DNA of 64,000 nucleotides from Mycobacterium lacus (GCF_010731535.1 NZ_AP022581.1:3419952-3483951), one strand, 5' to 3'. Counted from the stretch's first letter, positions 36,598 to 47,452 are shown. Notes: generated from the sequence alone by a model not told the origin. A program made the numbers and translations.

Positions 36598-38238
36598 ATG
36601 ACGAGCGTTACCGACCATACCGCCGAGCGTGCCGCCGAACACACCATCGACATCCACACCACCGCGGGCAAGCTGGCGGAGCTACATCGGCGCCGGGAAG
36701 AGTCGCTGCACCCGGTCGGCGAGGCCGCTGTCGACAAGGTCCATGCCAAGGGCAAGCTGACGGCGCGTGAGCGAATCTACGCGCTGCTGGATGAGGACTC
36801 GTTTGTCGAGCTGGATGCGCTGGCCAAGCACCGCAGCACCAATTTCGGGCTGGAAAGCAACCGCCCCGTCGGCGACGGCGTGGTCACCGGCTACGGCACC
36901 ATCGACGGGCGCGACGTGTGCATTTTCAGTCAGGACGCCACGGTGTTCGGCGGCAGCCTGGGCGAGGTGTACGGCGAGAAGATCGTCAAGGTCCAGGAGC
37001 TGGCGATCAAGACCGGTCGGCCCCTCATCGGCATCAACGACGGCGCGGGCGCGCGCATCCAGGAGGGCGTCGTCTCGCTGGGCCTCTACAGCCGCATCTT
37101 CCGCAACAACATCCTGGCCTCGGGCGTCATCCCGCAGATCTCGCTGATCATGGGCGCCGCCGCCGGGGGGCACGTCTACTCCCCCGCGCTGACCGACTTC
37201 GTGGTGATGGTCGACCAGACCAGCCAGATGTTCATCACCGGACCGGACGTCATCAAGACCGTCACCGGTGAGGACGTCACCATGGAGGAGCTCGGCGGTG
37301 CGCACACCCACATGGCCAAGTCGGGCACCGCGCACTACGTCGCGTCGGGCGAGCATGACGCCTTCGACTACATTCGCGAGCTGCTGAGCTACCTGCCGCC
37401 CAACAACTTCACCGATGCGCCGCGCTATCAGGTCGCGGCCCCGACGGGGTCCGTTGAAGACAACCTCACCGCCGAGGACCTCGAGCTGGACACCTTGATC
37501 CCGGACTCGCCCAACCAGCCCTATGACATGCACGAGGTGATCACTCGCATCCTCGACGAGGACGAATTCCTCGAAATCCAAGCCGGCTATGCGCAGAACA
37601 TCGTGGTCGGGTTCGGTCGTATCGAGGGCCGGCCGGTCGGGATTGTTGCCAACCAGCCGACGCATTTCGCCGGCTGCCTGGACATCAACGCCTCGGAGAA
37701 GGCGGCGCGGTTCGTGCGGACCTGCGACTGCTTCAACATCCCGATCGTGATGCTCGTGGACGTTCCGGGCTTCCTGCCGGGCACCGACCAGGAATACAAC
37801 GGCATCATCCGGCGTGGCGCCAAGCTGCTCTTCGCCTATGGGGAGGCGACCGTCCCGAAGATCACGGTTATTACCCGCAAGGCCTACGGCGGCGCCTACT
37901 GCGTGATGGGTTCCAAGGACATGGGCTGCGACGTGAACCTGGCCTGGCCGACGGCGCAGATCGCCGTGATGGGGGCCTCGGGCGCTGTCGGCTTCGTATA
38001 CCGCCAGCAGCTGGCCGAGGCCGCCCAGAAGGGCGACGATGTTGATGCGCTGCGGCTGCAGTTGCAGCAGGAGTACGAGGACACGCTGGTCAACCCCTAC
38101 GTCGCCGCTGAACGCGGATACGTCGACGCGGTGATCCCGCCGTCGCATACCCGCGGCTACATCGGCACGGCGCTGCGCCTGCTGGAACGCAAGATCGCAC
38201 AGCTGCCCCCCAAGAAGCACGGGAACATTCCGCTGTGA
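36598..38238 (+). CDS. accD5: Acyl-CoA carboxylase beta subunit AccD5
   Basis: AccD5 is the carboxyltransferase subunit that, with AccA3 and AccE5, carboxylates propionyl-CoA (and acetyl-CoA less well), supplying methylmalonyl-CoA for methyl-branched lipids. The 546-residue protein from ATG 36598 has the two crotonase-like halves: [48 protein letters not shown], then [20 protein letters not shown] and [20 protein letters not shown] with [13 protein letters not shown]. It corresponds to Rv3280. The GTG of accE5 overlaps its stop. Confidence 0.97.
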   Translation: MTSVTDHTAERAAEHTIDIHTTAGKLAELHRRREESLHPVGEAAVDKVHAKGKLTARERIYALLDEDSFVELDALAKHRSTNFGLESNRPVGDGVVTGYGTIDGRDVCIFSQDATVFGGSLGEVYGEKIVKVQELAIKTGRPLIGINDGAGARIQEGVVSLGLYSRIFRNNILASGVIPQISLIMGAAAGGHVYSPALTDFVVMVDQTSQMFITGPDVIKTVTGEDVTMEELGGAHTHMAKSGTAHYVASGEHDAFDYIRELLSYLPPNNFTDAPRYQVAAPTGSVEDNLTAEDLELDTLIPDSPNQPYDMHEVITRILDEDEFLEIQAGYAQNIVVGFGRIEGRPVGIVANQPTHFAGCLDINASEKAARFVRTCDCFNIPIVMLVDVPGFLPGTDQEYNGIIRRGAKLLFAYGEATVPKITVITRKAYGGAYCVMGSKDMGCDVNLAWPTAQIAVMGASGAVGFVYRQQLAEAAQKGDDVDALRLQLQQEYEDTLVNPYVAAERGYVDAVIPPSHTRGYIGTALRLLERKIAQLPPKKHGNIPL

Positions 38239-38456
38239 CCAACAACCCGTACGAGCCTCACGTCGAGATACTCAAGGGCCAACCCACCGACGAGGAGTTG
38301 GCGGCGCTGATCGCGGTGCTGGGCAGCATCGGCGGTCGGCCGCCGGCCGCCGAACCCGAGCCGTCTCGGTGGGGCCTTCCGGTCGACAAGCTGCGCTATC
38401 CCGCCTTCAGCTGGCAGGTCATCACGCTGCGGGAAATGATCCACATGCGCCGATGA
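38235..38456 (+). CDS. accE5: Acyl-CoA carboxylase epsilon subunit AccE5
   Basis: This small subunit stimulates the AccA3-AccD5 complex. The 73-residue protein reads [20 protein letters not shown] and ends [14 protein letters not shown], the conserved epsilon pattern. The H37Rv form (Rv3281) is annotated much longer; here the GTG start overlaps the accD5 stop (GTGA) and no N-terminal extension fits in the space. The stop overlaps the maf start (ATGA), so accD5-accE5-maf form a translationally coupled operon. Confidence 0.88.
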   Translation: MTNNPYEPHVEILKGQPTDEELAALIAVLGSIGGRPPAAEPEPSRWGLPVDKLRYPAFSWQVITLREMIHMRR

Positions 38457-39094
38457 CCCGGCTGGTGCTCGGGTCCGCCTCCGCAGGTCGGCTCAGGGTG
38501 CTTCGCCAGGCCGGCGTCGACCCGCTGGTGATGGTCGCCGGCATCGACGAGGACGCGGTCGGCGCCGAGCTAAGCTCGCAAATCGCGCCCGGTGACGTGG
38601 TGTGTGCGCTGGCCCGGGCCAAGGCCGAGGACGTCGCAACGGCTGTGCACCCCGCAGTTGCGGCCGATTGCGTTGTCGTTGGTTGTGATTCAATGCTCTA
38701 CCTCGACGGCCAGTTGTACGGCAAACCACAGTCCGTCGCAGACGCACGGCAACAGTGGCAGTCGATGGCGGGACGCGCGGGCCAACTCTACACCGGCCAC
38801 TGCGTTATCCGGTTGCTGGACAACACGATCACACACTGTGTTGATGAAACGTCAATAACCACAGTATATTTCGGGACTCCATCGCCTGACGACCTCGCAT
38901 CGTACCTGGCCAGCGGGGAATCGTTGCGGGTAGCGGGAGGATTCACCCTCGACGGCCTGGGCGGCTGGTTCATCGACCGAATCGACGGCGATCCGTCGAA
39001 CGTGATCGGCCTGAGCCTGCCACTTCTGCGATCACTGTTGCAGCGGGTGGGGCTGTCGGTCGCCGCCCTGTGGGTAGCAAACGCCGGCGAGTAA
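38453..39094 (+). CDS. Maf-family nucleoside triphosphate pyrophosphatase
   Basis: Maf proteins hydrolyse non-canonical nucleoside triphosphates and can inhibit septation when overproduced. The 213-residue protein begins [19 protein letters not shown], with the S-A-S phosphate-binding signature, then [17 protein letters not shown] (catalytic Asp) and [26 protein letters not shown]. It corresponds to Rv3282. It is the last gene before the IS insertion; in H37Rv sseA follows directly. Confidence 0.92.
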   Translation: MTRLVLGSASAGRLRVLRQAGVDPLVMVAGIDEDAVGAELSSQIAPGDVVCALARAKAEDVATAVHPAVAADCVVVGCDSMLYLDGQLYGKPQSVADARQQWQSMAGRAGQLYTGHCVIRLLDNTITHCVDETSITTVYFGTPSPDDLASYLASGESLRVAGGFTLDGLGGWFIDRIDGDPSNVIGLSLPLLRSLLQRVGLSVAALWVANAGE

Positions 39095-39168
39095 CGACGG
39101 CTCTGGGGCCACCGTGGCGTTGTGCGTCGGTGAAACGTCTGCGTACCCAAGTTTCAGCAAAACCCAGG

Positions 39169-39230
39169 TTAGAAGGGTGGTGGGTCGTCGTGGGTGTGGG
39201 GTGGGGCGGGGCCGGGGTGGTGGGGGGGTT
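39169..39230 (-). pseudogene. Displaced 3' end of the 13E12-family gene
   Basis: Immediately outside the left IS end, the minus strand reads PPHHPGPAPPHTHDDPPPF followed by TAA (stop at 39169-39171). Proline-rich tails ending DDPPPF are typical of 13E12-family proteins, and the truncated 13E12 gene at 41204 lacks such a tail. The two parts were one gene before insertion. Confidence 0.8.
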
Positions 39231-39251
39231 CGGCTAGCCCGAAGTTGCGAC
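39231..39251 (+). repeat. Left terminal inverted repeat of the IS
   Basis: CGGCTAGCCCGAAGTTGCGAC; its exact reverse complement ends the element at 41219-41239. Confidence 0.85.
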
Positions 39252-39365
39252 GGGTTCTGACGCGGAAGTGTGATGTGACCTGACGTTTCGGGTGTTGAAG
39301 CCCTGGTGTTTGTAGTCAGAATACTGGTGTGTTGTGTTGATGATCGTCGCGGTAGGTCGGTTACG

Positions 39366-41152
39366 ATGCTTGGTATGCCGCGCAACATGGGGAAAGTCCA
39401 CGTAGTCAGAGTCAAGAAGACTCATGTGGATAAGCAGGGGCGGCGGCGTGACTACGAATCGGTGTATCTGCGCCGCACGTTTCGCGACGGCGCCAAAGTG
39501 CGGAACGAGACGGTGGCCAACCTGTCGATGCTGCCGGCGGCCTCGATCACCGCGCTGGAGGCGACGCTGAAGGGGCAGGCCCTGATCCCGGCGGGCAGCG
39601 AGTTCACCAAGACCCGCTCGCTGCCGCACGGGCATGTGGCCGCGGTGTCGGCGATGGCGCATCGGCTCGGGTTTCCCGCGCTGCTGGGCCCGGCCTGCCG
39701 GTCACGCGATGTGGTGTTCGCGTTGATCATCTCGCGGGTGATCCGCCCAGCGTCCAAGCTGTCCACCCTGTCACGGTGGCCCGATACCACGTTGGGTGTC
39801 GATCTGGACGTGGCGGGGGCGTCGACCGACGAGATCTACGCGGCGATGGACTGGCTGGCGCACCGCCAAGATGCGATCGAGCGCAAACTGGCCGCCAAAC
39901 ACCTGAGCCCGCAAGCAAACCCGCATCGGATGGCGTTGTTTGACCTGACCAGTTCGTGGGTGACCGGGCGGTGTTGTGAGCTGGCCGCGCACGGGTATTC
40001 CCGCGACGGCAAGAAGGGCTGCGCGCAGATCGAGTACGGGTGCTCACCGACCCCGGCGGACGGCCGGTGGCGGTGCGGGTGGTGCGCGGGGATACCGCCG
40101 ACCCGGTCGCGTTCACCGAGATCGTCGCCGAACTGCCCGCCACCTTCGGCCTCACCGACCTGGTGCTGGTGGGTGATCGCGGCATGATCACCTCCGCGCG
40201 CATCGGCATGCTGCGCGAACTCAACGACAACCCCGACGCCCCAACCGATTTCGGGTGGATCACCGCGCTGCGGGCACCGGCGATCGCCAAACTCGCCCGT
40301 GACGACGGGCCACTGCAGATGACCCTGTTCGACACCCAGGACCTGGCCGAGATCGTCCACCCCGACTACCCCGACGAACGGCTCATCGCCTGCCGCAACC
40401 CGCTCTGGCGGCCGAGCGTGCCCGCAAACGCCGCGATCTACTGGACGCCACCGACAAAGAGCTCGCCCGGATCAAGGACCGGGTGGACCGCGGCACCTTG
40501 TCCGGCGCCGCCGAGATCGGCAAAGCCCTCGGCAAAGTCAGCGGAAAATACAAGGTGGACAAGCACTTTGTCACCACCATCACCGACACCAGCTTCACCT
40601 TCGCACGCAACCAGGCGGCCATCGACGCCGAAGCCGCCCTGGATGGCATCTACGTGCTACGCACCAGCGTTGACCCCGACACCCTCGATGCGGCCGGCGT
40701 CGTCGCCGGCTACAAGAACCTGGCCAATATCGAACGCGACTTTCGCATCATCAAAGCCGACGACCTGGATCTGCGACCCATCTATCACCGTCTCGATCAG
40801 CGCGTGCGCACGTGCTGATCTGCCTGCTGGCCTGCTACCTCGTCTGGCACCTACGCAGGCCTGGGCGCCGCTGACCTTCACCGACGAAACACCACCGGCG
40901 CGCGACAACCCGGTCGCGCCCGCGCAACGCTCCGCCGCCGCCAACGCGAAAGCCTCGACAAAACACGACGCCGACGGCAACCCGCTACGCAGCTTCCGCG
41001 GCCTGCTCGACCATCTCGGCACCCTCACCCGCGACCGCATCCGCTACCACGACACCGACATCGAAATCGACAAACTCACCGAACCCACCCCCGACCAACG
41101 CCGCGCCTTCGACCTCATCGACACCACCATTCCCCTCACCATCGCCGCGTAG
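39366..41152 (+). pseudogene. DDE transposase, broken by at least four frameshifts
   Basis: The product resembles IS1634/IS4-type transposases. The catalytic triad is spread over three frames: Asp in LFDLTSSW (39942), Asp in VGDRGMITSARIG (40174) and Glu in NLANIERDFR (40732). Frame breaks occur near 40042 (after QIEYG), near 40400 (after IACRNP), near 40812 (after DQRVR, followed by a stop) and near 40855 (after VWHLR). Each is explained by loss of one or two bases. The C-terminal end (TFTDETPPARDNP to DTTIPLTIAA) is otherwise well preserved. No single frame gives a working enzyme unless the breaks are sequencing errors. Confidence 0.85.
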
Positions 41153-41203
41153 CCAGAACAAACACCCACCCGAACCGGCAAAACCCCAGGTAAACCCAAG
41201 AAA

Positions 41204-42676
41204 TCACCTAACCCAACAGTCGCAACTTCGGGCTAGCCGGGTGGTGTGGGCGACCGTGCGGACGTGGTGGTTGTGGCGGCGTTCGGTGGCGATGCGGTGG
41301 GCGCGGTCTTGGGCGCGGGTGCGCCGGCGTTTGGGCATCATCGCCGTCCGGTGGGCGCAGTAGTCGAGCGGGGGGTCGGCCTCCGGTGCCGGCATACCGC
41401 CGACCGCGCGGCACAAACTGGGAAACAACAGCGCGCTACCCGGCGTGGTGACATGGGTGTGCCCCGACGGTGAGGTGAAAATCAGGGTCCCGTCGGGCAG
41501 TTGCCGTTCCCGCCACCCCCAAAAGGTCTTCACAAGGTGATGGGTTCGGCATTTGCAGTTCAGGTTGGCCGCATGGGTGGGCCCACCCTCGGCGTAGGGG
41601 ATCGAATGATCCACATCGCAGTGGATCGCGGGTTGGTCACAGCCCGGCCAGCGGCAGGTCAGATCCCGGCACCGCACAAAATCGGCCAACGCCTTCGACG
41701 GCACATACCCGGGCTCGGGTGGGGCATCGCCGGGGTGGATCAGCGCCACCAGTTTGGCCGAGGTGGCGAGCTCGGCGATCAGTTCGGGGGTGATCAGCCC
41801 GTCGGCGCCCACCATCGAGGCTGGCGCCGAGCTGGTGCCCTCGAGGGTGGCGGGTTCGGCGATCACATGGATCACCACCGGGGCCGCGCCCGGGCGGGTG
41901 GCGGCCGGGCAGTCGGTGAGCCCGCAGCGACAGCCCAGCCGATCCGCCCCGGCGGCCAGCGCCCCCAGCGCGTCGGCGCGGCGCTGCTCGCGGGTGCGCG
42001 GATCGTGGGCACACACCGTGGCCGCCAACGCGCTCAACCGCTTGTCCAGCGCGTGGGCGTCGACGCTGAACAGGCTGCCGTCGATGCGCGAGAGGCCGTC
42101 TTGGTCCTGTCCGATCGAGATCTGCCGATCGGCCTGATACTCCTTACGCCGGCGCACCGCATCGGCATCCACCTTCGCCACGATCCTATCGACCGCCCCG
42201 GACAGCCGGGCGCTGGTCATCGAGGGCCAGCGCGTCACATTGAGCGCCACCAACTCATCCACCGCCGCCAGCACCTCGGGGTCGACGATCAGATCGGTGC
42301 GGAACACAATCGTGGAAAACGCCCGAAAGTCGATCTCGCCGGCCACAAACACCGCAGCGGTCTTGGGCAACCGCTCACGCATCGCGCGCGCATAACGCAG
42401 CCGGCCGGCGGCGCGCGCCTGGCTGATCCGCAACGCCGCACCCACCTCCGCGGCCACCGCCTCCATGGTGTCGATCGCCCAGTCCTCGGTCTCCGAAGAG
42501 CGCGAGAGCCGAGAGGCGAACAACTCCCCGATCGCCACTAGCTGCGCGGCGGCGGCCCGGTTCTCCGCCCGCGCGGCCGCACAAATCCGCTCCACCAACC
42601 CCGCCGACTCCGCAGTGGTCGACGGATAGCATCGCTCGACGTGCTCCTCAATGTGGGCGATCACCTCTTCGAACAT
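41204..42676 (-). CDS. 13E12-family DUF222/HNH endonuclease protein, C-terminus replaced by IS sequence
   Basis: The ~490-residue protein from ATG 42676 (MFEEVIAHIEEHVERCYP) has the DUF222 domain (about 1-300; AEVGAALRISQARAAGRLRY) and a C-terminal HNH nuclease motif with two Cys pairs: CRDLTCRWPGCDQPA, then CDVDHSIPYAEGGPTHAANL and CRTHH. This is the mycobacterial 13E12 repeat family, whose role is uncertain. The last 11 residues, RLARSCDCWVR, are encoded by the right end of the IS, and the native proline-rich tail now lies at 39169-39230. The HNH domain is complete, so activity may remain. Confidence 0.85.
   Translation of the reverse strand: MFEEVIAHIEEHVERCYPSTTAESAGLVERICAAARAENRAAAAQLVAIGELFASRLSRSSETEDWAIDTMEAVAAEVGAALRISQARAAGRLRYARAMRERLPKTAAVFVAGEIDFRAFSTIVFRTDLIVDPEVLAAVDELVALNVTRWPSMTSARLSGAVDRIVAKVDADAVRRRKEYQADRQISIGQDQDGLSRIDGSLFSVDAHALDKRLSALAATVCAHDPRTREQRRADALGALAAGADRLGCRCGLTDCPAATRPGAAPVVIHVIAEPATLEGTSSAPASMVGADGLITPELIAELATSAKLVALIHPGDAPPEPGYVPSKALADFVRCRDLTCRWPGCDQPAIHCDVDHSIPYAEGGPTHAANLNCKCRTHHLVKTFWGWRERQLPDGTLIFTSPSGHTHVTTPGSALLFPSLCRAVGGMPAPEADPPLDYCAHRTAMMPKRRRTRAQDRAHRIATERRHNHHVRTVAHTTRLARSCDCWVR
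41219..41239 (-). repeat. Right terminal inverted repeat of the IS
   Basis: GTCGCAACTTCGGGCTAGCCG, the perfect reverse complement of 39231-39251. It forms the end of the truncated 13E12 reading frame. Confidence 0.85.
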
Positions 42677-42853
42677 ACATTCGATACTAACAGACCCCGC
42701 CGACCACCGCCCGCGACCGATCACGCAAGCGCCGACCGGGCCACGTCCGCGACAGCAATGGACATCACCGTCTGGAATCCGGGCGAGCCAGAACGGGTGG
42801 TTCGCAAGCACTGACCACATGATGATTTCGGGACCAGCGGTAGGCTCGATTAT

Positions 42854-43747
42854 GTGCCGCTACCCGCAGATCCAAGCCCAACCCTGTCGGCCTACGCCCA
42901 CCCCGAACGGCTCGTAACCGCCGACTGGTTGTCGGCCAACATGGGCGCACCCGGTCTGGTCATCGTCGAATCCGACGAGGATGTGCTGCTCTACGACGTC
43001 GGCCACATTCCCGGCGCCGTCAAGATCGATTGGCACACCGACCTCAACGACCCGCGGGTGCGCGACTACATCACCGGCGAGCAGTTCGCCGAATTGATGG
43101 ACCGCAAGGGCATCGCGCGCGATGACACCGTGGTGATCTACGGCGACAAGAGCAACTGGTGGGCGGCCTACGCCCTGTGGGTCTTCACCCTGTTCGGCCA
43201 CCCCGACGTGCGGCTCCTGAACGGCGGCCGGGACCTTTGGCTCGCCGAGCGTCGGGAAACCACCCTGGACGTGCCGACCAACACGTCTAGCGGCTATCCC
43301 GTCGTGGAGCGCAACGACGCCCCGATTCGCGCGTTCCGGGACGACGTCCTGGCGACCCTGGGCACCCAGCCGCTGATCGACGTGCGCTCGCCGGAGGAGT
43401 ACACCGGCAAACGCACGCACATGCCCGATTACCCCGAGGAAGGAGCGCTGCGGGCCGGCCACATCCCCACGGCGGTGCACATCCCGTGGGGCAAGGCCGC
43501 CGACGAGAGCGGTCGATTCCGCAGCCGTGAGGAGTTGGACAAGCTCTACGGCTTCCTGAAGCCGGACGACAAGACTATCGTGTACTGCCGCATCGGCGAG
43601 CGGTCGAGCCACACCTGGTTCGTGCTGACGCACCTGCTGGGCAAGCCCGGCGTGCGTAACTACGACGGGTCGTGGACCGAGTGGGGAAACACCGTGCGGG
43701 TGCCTATCGTCGCGGGCGAGAGCCCCGGAGCCGTGCCGGCGCGATGA
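42854..43747 (+). CDS. sseA: Thiosulfate sulfurtransferase (rhodanese) SseA
   Basis: The 297-residue enzyme has two rhodanese domains and moves sulfane sulfur from thiosulfate to thiol acceptors. The N-terminal domain carries [20 protein letters not shown] and [13 protein letters not shown] (inactive site). The C-terminal domain carries IDVRSPEEY and the active-site loop [11 protein letters not shown] with Cys245. It corresponds to Rv3283 and has the same length. The start is GTG 42854. It overlaps the SufE-like gene by 4 bases (ATGA), implying a sulfur-transfer pair. Confidence 0.95.
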   Translation: MPLPADPSPTLSAYAHPERLVTADWLSANMGAPGLVIVESDEDVLLYDVGHIPGAVKIDWHTDLNDPRVRDYITGEQFAELMDRKGIARDDTVVIYGDKSNWWAAYALWVFTLFGHPDVRLLNGGRDLWLAERRETTLDVPTNTSSGYPVVERNDAPIRAFRDDVLATLGTQPLIDVRSPEEYTGKRTHMPDYPEEGALRAGHIPTAVHIPWGKAADESGRFRSREELDKLYGFLKPDDKTIVYCRIGERSSHTWFVLTHLLGKPGVRNYDGSWTEWGNTVRVPIVAGESPGAVPAR

Positions 43748-44184
43748 CCATGCCCGCGAGTCTGCCCGCTCCACTAGCGGAGGTGGTGTCCGACTTCGCC
43801 GAAGTCCAGGGCCAGGACAAGCTGAGGCTGCTGCTGGAGTTCGCGAACGAGTTGCCGGCCTTGCCCGCTGACCTGGCCGAGTCCGCCATGGAGCCGGTGC
43901 CGGAGTGCCAGTCCCCGCTGTTCCTCCACGTCGACGCGCACGACCCAAATCGGGTGCGGCTTCATTTCAGCGCGCCGGCCGAAGCGCCAACCACCCGTGG
44001 GTTCGCCTCAATCCTGGCCGCCGGGCTGGACGAACAGCCAGCGGCCGCCATCCTGGCGGTGCCCGAGGATTTCTACGCCGACCTGGGGCTGGCGGCGCTG
44101 ATCAGCCCGCTGCGGTTGCGCGGAATGTCGGCCATGCTTGCCCGGATCAAGCGGCACCTGCGCGAGAACCCCCAAGACCGTTGA
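43744..44184 (+). CDS. SufE-like sulfur acceptor protein
   Basis: The 146-residue protein resembles SufE, which accepts sulfur from a cysteine desulfurase on a conserved cysteine. Here that is Cys55 in [10 protein letters not shown]. Other signatures are [20 protein letters not shown] and [19 protein letters not shown]. It corresponds to Rv3284. Since it is translationally coupled to sseA rather than to a desulfurase, its sulfur may come from the rhodanese; that is inferred from position. Confidence 0.9.
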   Translation: MTMPASLPAPLAEVVSDFAEVQGQDKLRLLLEFANELPALPADLAESAMEPVPECQSPLFLHVDAHDPNRVRLHFSAPAEAPTTRGFASILAAGLDEQPAAAILAVPEDFYADLGLAALISPLRLRGMSAMLARIKRHLRENPQDR

Positions 44185-44303
44185 ATTGCGACACCGCGTG
44201 GCCGGGCCCGCAGTGCGCCGCATAAACTTCCCCGACAAGACTTGTAAGAATTTCTCTTAGAGACCTTAACGACGCAGCAACGTCCAGTCCCACAGGAGGC
44301 GCC

Positions 44304-46100
44304 GTGGCCAGTCACGCCAGCTCGAGGATCTCCAAGGTGCTCGTCGCCAATCGCGGCGAGATCGCGGTTCGGGTGATCCGCGCGGCGCGCGATGCCGGGC
44401 TGGCCAGCGTGGCCGTGTACGCCGAGCCCGACGCCGAGGCTCCGCACGTGCGGCTGGCCGACGAAGCGTTCGCGCTGGGCGGTCAAACCTCGGCCGAGTC
44501 CTACCTGGATTTCGAGAAGCTGCTCGACGCCGCCGCCAAGTCCGGCGCCAACGCCATCCACCCCGGCTACGGGTTCCTGGCGGAGAACGCCAACTTCGCC
44601 CAGGCCGTGATCGACGCCGGCCTGATCTGGATCGGGCCCAGCCCGCAGTCGATCCGCGACCTCGGCGACAAGGTCACCGCCCGTCACATCGCCGCCCGCG
44701 CGCAGGCGCCGTTGGTGCCCGGTACCCCGGACCCGGTCAAAGACGCCGACGAGGTGGTGGCCTTCGCCAAGAAACACGGCGTGCCGATCGCGATCAAGGC
44801 CGCCCATGGCGGCGGCGGCAAGGGCATGAAGGTGGCCCACACCCTCGAGGAGATTCCCGAGCTGTACGAGTCGGCGGTGCGGGAGGCGACGGCGGCGTTC
44901 GGTCGCGGCGAGTGCTACGTGGAGCGCTACCTCGACAAGCCACGCCACGTCGAGGCGCAGGTGATCGCCGACCAGCACGGCAACGTCGTCGTCGCCGGCA
45001 CCCGTGACTGCTCGCTGCAGCGACGCCACCAAAAACTGGTCGAGGAAGGGCCGGCCCCATTCCTGACCGACGCGCAGCGCAAGGAGATCCACGAATCGGC
45101 CAAGCGGATCTGCAAAGAGGCGCACTACCACGGCGCGGGCACCGTCGAATTCCTGGTCGGTCAGGACGGCGTGATCTCGTTCCTGGAGGTCAACACCCGC
45201 CTACAGGTCGAACACCCGGTCACCGAGGAGACCTCGGGAGTCGACCTGGTCCTGCAGCAATTCAAGATCGCCAACGGCGACAAGCTGGACCTCACCGAGG
45301 ACCCAACCCCGCGCGGGCACGCCATCGAATTCCGGATCAACGGCGAGGACGCGGGACGCAACTTCCTGCCTGCCCCCGGCCCGGTGACCAAGTTCCACCC
45401 GCCCGCCGGGCCGGGCGTGCGGCTGGACGCCGGCGTGGAGACCGGCTCGGTGATCGGTGGCCAGTTCGACTCGATGCTGGCCAAGCTGATCGTGCACGGC
45501 GCCAACCGCGCCGAGGCGCTGGCCCGGGCCCGGCGCGCGCTGGACGAATTCGAGGTGGAGGGCCTGGCAACCGTCATCCCGTTCCACCGTGCCGTGGTGT
45601 CCGACCCCGCGTTCATCGGCGACGAGAACGGCTTCTCGGTGCACACCCGCTGGATCGAGACCGAGTGGAACAACACCGTCGAGCCCTTCACCGGCGGCGA
45701 GCCCCCCGACGAGGAGGACGCCCGGCCGCGGCAAAAGGTGGTCGTCGAGGTCGACGGCCGCCGGCTCGAGGTCTCGCTGCCTGCCGACCTGGCGCTATCC
45801 AACGGCGGCGGCTGCGACTCGGTCGGCGTTATCCGCCGAAAGCCCAAGCCGCGCAAGCGCGGCGCGCACTCCGGTGCCGTCGCCTCCGGCGACGCGGTCA
45901 CCGCGCCCATGCAGGGCACCGTCGTGAAAGTCGCGGTCGAGGAAGGACAAGAGGTCGCCGTCGGCGACCTGGTGGTGGTCCTCGAGGCGATGAAGATGGA
46001 AAACCCGGTCACCGCGCACAAGGACGGCACCATCACCGGACTGGCGGTCGAGGCGGGCGCGGCGATCACACAGGGCACGGTCCTCGCCGAGATCAAATAG
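44304..46100 (+). CDS. accA3: Acyl-CoA carboxylase alpha subunit AccA3 (biotin carboxylase + BCCP)
   Basis: AccA3 is the shared, essential biotinylated subunit for the AccD4, AccD5 and AccD6 carboxylases. The 598-residue protein has the biotin carboxylase domain (about 5-450; [35 protein letters not shown] loop, [17 protein letters not shown]) and the C-terminal carrier domain with biotinylation site Lys564 in [11 protein letters not shown] start 44304 follows CAGGAGG. It corresponds to Rv3285. BirA, AccD5 and AccE5 are encoded 6-8 kb away on this window. Confidence 0.97.
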   Translation: MASHASSRISKVLVANRGEIAVRVIRAARDAGLASVAVYAEPDAEAPHVRLADEAFALGGQTSAESYLDFEKLLDAAAKSGANAIHPGYGFLAENANFAQAVIDAGLIWIGPSPQSIRDLGDKVTARHIAARAQAPLVPGTPDPVKDADEVVAFAKKHGVPIAIKAAHGGGGKGMKVAHTLEEIPELYESAVREATAAFGRGECYVERYLDKPRHVEAQVIADQHGNVVVAGTRDCSLQRRHQKLVEEGPAPFLTDAQRKEIHESAKRICKEAHYHGAGTVEFLVGQDGVISFLEVNTRLQVEHPVTEETSGVDLVLQQFKIANGDKLDLTEDPTPRGHAIEFRINGEDAGRNFLPAPGPVTKFHPPAGPGVRLDAGVETGSVIGGQFDSMLAKLIVHGANRAEALARARRALDEFEVEGLATVIPFHRAVVSDPAFIGDENGFSVHTRWIETEWNNTVEPFTGGEPPDEEDARPRQKVVVEVDGRRLEVSLPADLALSNGGGCDSVGVIRRKPKPRKRGAHSGAVASGDAVTAPMQGTVVKVAVEEGQEVAVGDLVVVLEAMKMENPVTAHKDGTITGLAVEAGAAITQGTVLAEIK

Positions 46101-46120
46101 ACCGTTACCACAGACTCGGC

Positions 46121-46912
46121 CTACTCCAACTGGTCGCGCAGCCATGCCAGCGACTTTGCCAGCAGTCGGGACACGTGCATCTGCGAGATGCCGACCCGCT
46201 CGGCGATCTGGGTCTGTGTCATCGACTCGAAAAACCTGAGTACCAACACCATTCGTTGCCGCTCGGGTAGCGCGTCGAGCAGCGGACGAAGCGATTCCCG
46301 ATCTTCGATGCGCTCGAGTCCGGCGTCCACATCACCCAGCGTGTCCGCGATCGCGCGGGCGTCGTCGTCGTCGGCGCCACCACCGCCGCTGTCGATGGAC
46401 AAGGTGTTGTAGGAGCTGCCCGCCACCAGGCCCTCAACGACCTCGGTGCGGTCCATGCCGAGTTCATCAGCCAGTTCTGATGCGGTGGGCGCCCGGCCGA
46501 GGCGCTGCGACAGATCGGCGGTGGCGGTGCCCAGCCGCAGGTGCAGTTCCTTCAGACGGCGGGGGACCTTGACCGACCAGCTGTTGTCTCGGAAGTGGCG
46601 TCGAACCTCTCCCATGATGGTCGGGACCGCGAATGAGACGAAATCCGAACCGGTTTCGACGTCGAAGCGAACCACCGCGTTGACCAATCCGACGCGCGCG
46701 ACCTGAACCAGGTCGTCACGTGGTTCGCCGCGACCCTCGAACCGCCGGGCGATGTGATCGGCCAGCGGTAAGCATCGCTCGACGATCTTGTCACGGTGGC
46801 GGTGGAATTCCGGTGAGTCCGCGGCGAGAGTCATCAGCTCGCGAAACATCTCCGGGACATCGGCATACTCATTTGGGCGCGAATCGGAGTCACCGACAGC
46901 ACGCGCAGTCAC
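46121..46912 (-). CDS. sigF: RNA polymerase sigma factor SigF
   Basis: The 263-residue sigma factor of the stationary-phase/sporulation sigma-B/F type directs stress and late-growth transcription at GTTT-N15-17-GGGTAT promoters. Regions are clear: region 2 (DHIARRFEGRGEPRDDLVQVARVGL, FVSFAVPTIMGEVRRHFRD), region 3 (LKELHLRLGTATADLSQRLG) and region 4 with the HTH QTQIAERVGISQMHVSRLLAKS. GTG start 46912. It corresponds to Rv3286c, lies 19 bases after rsbW and is convergent with accA3. Confidence 0.96.
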   Translation of the reverse strand: MTARAVGDSDSRPNEYADVPEMFRELMTLAADSPEFHRHRDKIVERCLPLADHIARRFEGRGEPRDDLVQVARVGLVNAVVRFDVETGSDFVSFAVPTIMGEVRRHFRDNSWSVKVPRRLKELHLRLGTATADLSQRLGRAPTASELADELGMDRTEVVEGLVAGSSYNTLSIDSGGGGADDDDARAIADTLGDVDAGLERIEDRESLRPLLDALPERQRMVLVLRFFESMTQTQIAERVGISQMHVSRLLAKSLAWLRDQLE

Positions 46913-46931
46913 CTGGCCGTCACCTGGTTCT

Positions 46932-47369
46932 TCACCGGCCAGGGGTCGCCCGTCGCGCGGTCAAGGTGATGCCGAAGACGCTGCCGGTGACACCGGGCTG
47001 GCTGCCGTCGTGGAAGGTCGCGACGTCGTCGGCCAGCGAGGTGAGCACATGCCAGCTGAAGCTACCCGGTGCCACCACGTCGTGGGTGTCGCATTCCGCG
47101 GAAGCCTCGATTACTAATTCGTCGTCTCGCGGATCGACGACCACGGACAGGGTGGCATCCGGTGTGGCCGAGCGGATCAGCCGGGTACACACCTCGTCCA
47201 CCGCCAGCCTCAGGTCCGCCACGGCATCGAAATCCAGATCCTCGAAGGTGCCGATCGCTCCCACCAGGGTGCGCAGCATCGCCAGGTTCTCCAGTCGTGC
47301 AGCAACCTGCAGCTCAACGGCGCGGTGGCCCCGCTGGCGCTTGTTAGCGCACAGTTCGGCATCACTCAT
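46932..47369 (-). CDS. rsbW: Anti-sigma F factor (RsbW/UsfX)
   Basis: The 145-residue GHKL-type anti-sigma factor binds SigF and blocks it until an anti-anti-sigma factor releases it. ATG 47369 follows GGGAGA and gives MSDAELCANKRQRGHRAVEL, aligned with Rv3287c (usfX). The ATP-binding N box is FDAVADLRLAVDEVCTRLIR, and the GHKL lid region is weaker, as in the M. tuberculosis protein. It is the first gene of the rsbW-sigF operon. Confidence 0.94.
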   Translation of the reverse strand: MSDAELCANKRQRGHRAVELQVAARLENLAMLRTLVGAIGTFEDLDFDAVADLRLAVDEVCTRLIRSATPDATLSVVVDPRDDELVIEASAECDTHDVVAPGSFSWHVLTSLADDVATFHDGSQPGVTGSVFGITLTARRATPGR

Positions 47370-47452
47370 GTGGTCTCCCGGCAATATCTGACCGACACTT
47401 CCCTCGCGTTCGAGTCGGTTGGTCATGATCCCCACCGGGTGGTGGACCCGCT

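Larger units (their letters stand above)
39231..41239 (+). mobile_element. IS element, IS4 superfamily (IS1634-like), 2.0 kb, inactivated
   Basis: The element is bounded by 21-bp perfect terminal inverted repeats at 39231-39251 and 41219-41239 and holds one transposase gene read on the plus strand. Outside the ends lie the two halves of one 13E12 gene. No clean target duplication could be read, because both flanks are GGTGG-rich and only partly alike. The element lies between maf and sseA, which are adjacent in H37Rv. Confidence 0.85.

Noticed and set aside
36682..38220. A 512-codon minus-strand open frame opposite accD5
   Set aside because: High GC keeps antisense frames open. The plus-strand accD5 has full family motifs, and the antisense product is His/Arg/Val-rich with no domain.
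40769..40817. Reading the in-frame stop in the transposase as programmed frameshifting
   Set aside because: Four separate breaks in different directions, without slippery runs of A or T, do not fit the single programmed -1 shift of IS elements. Decay or sequence error is simpler.
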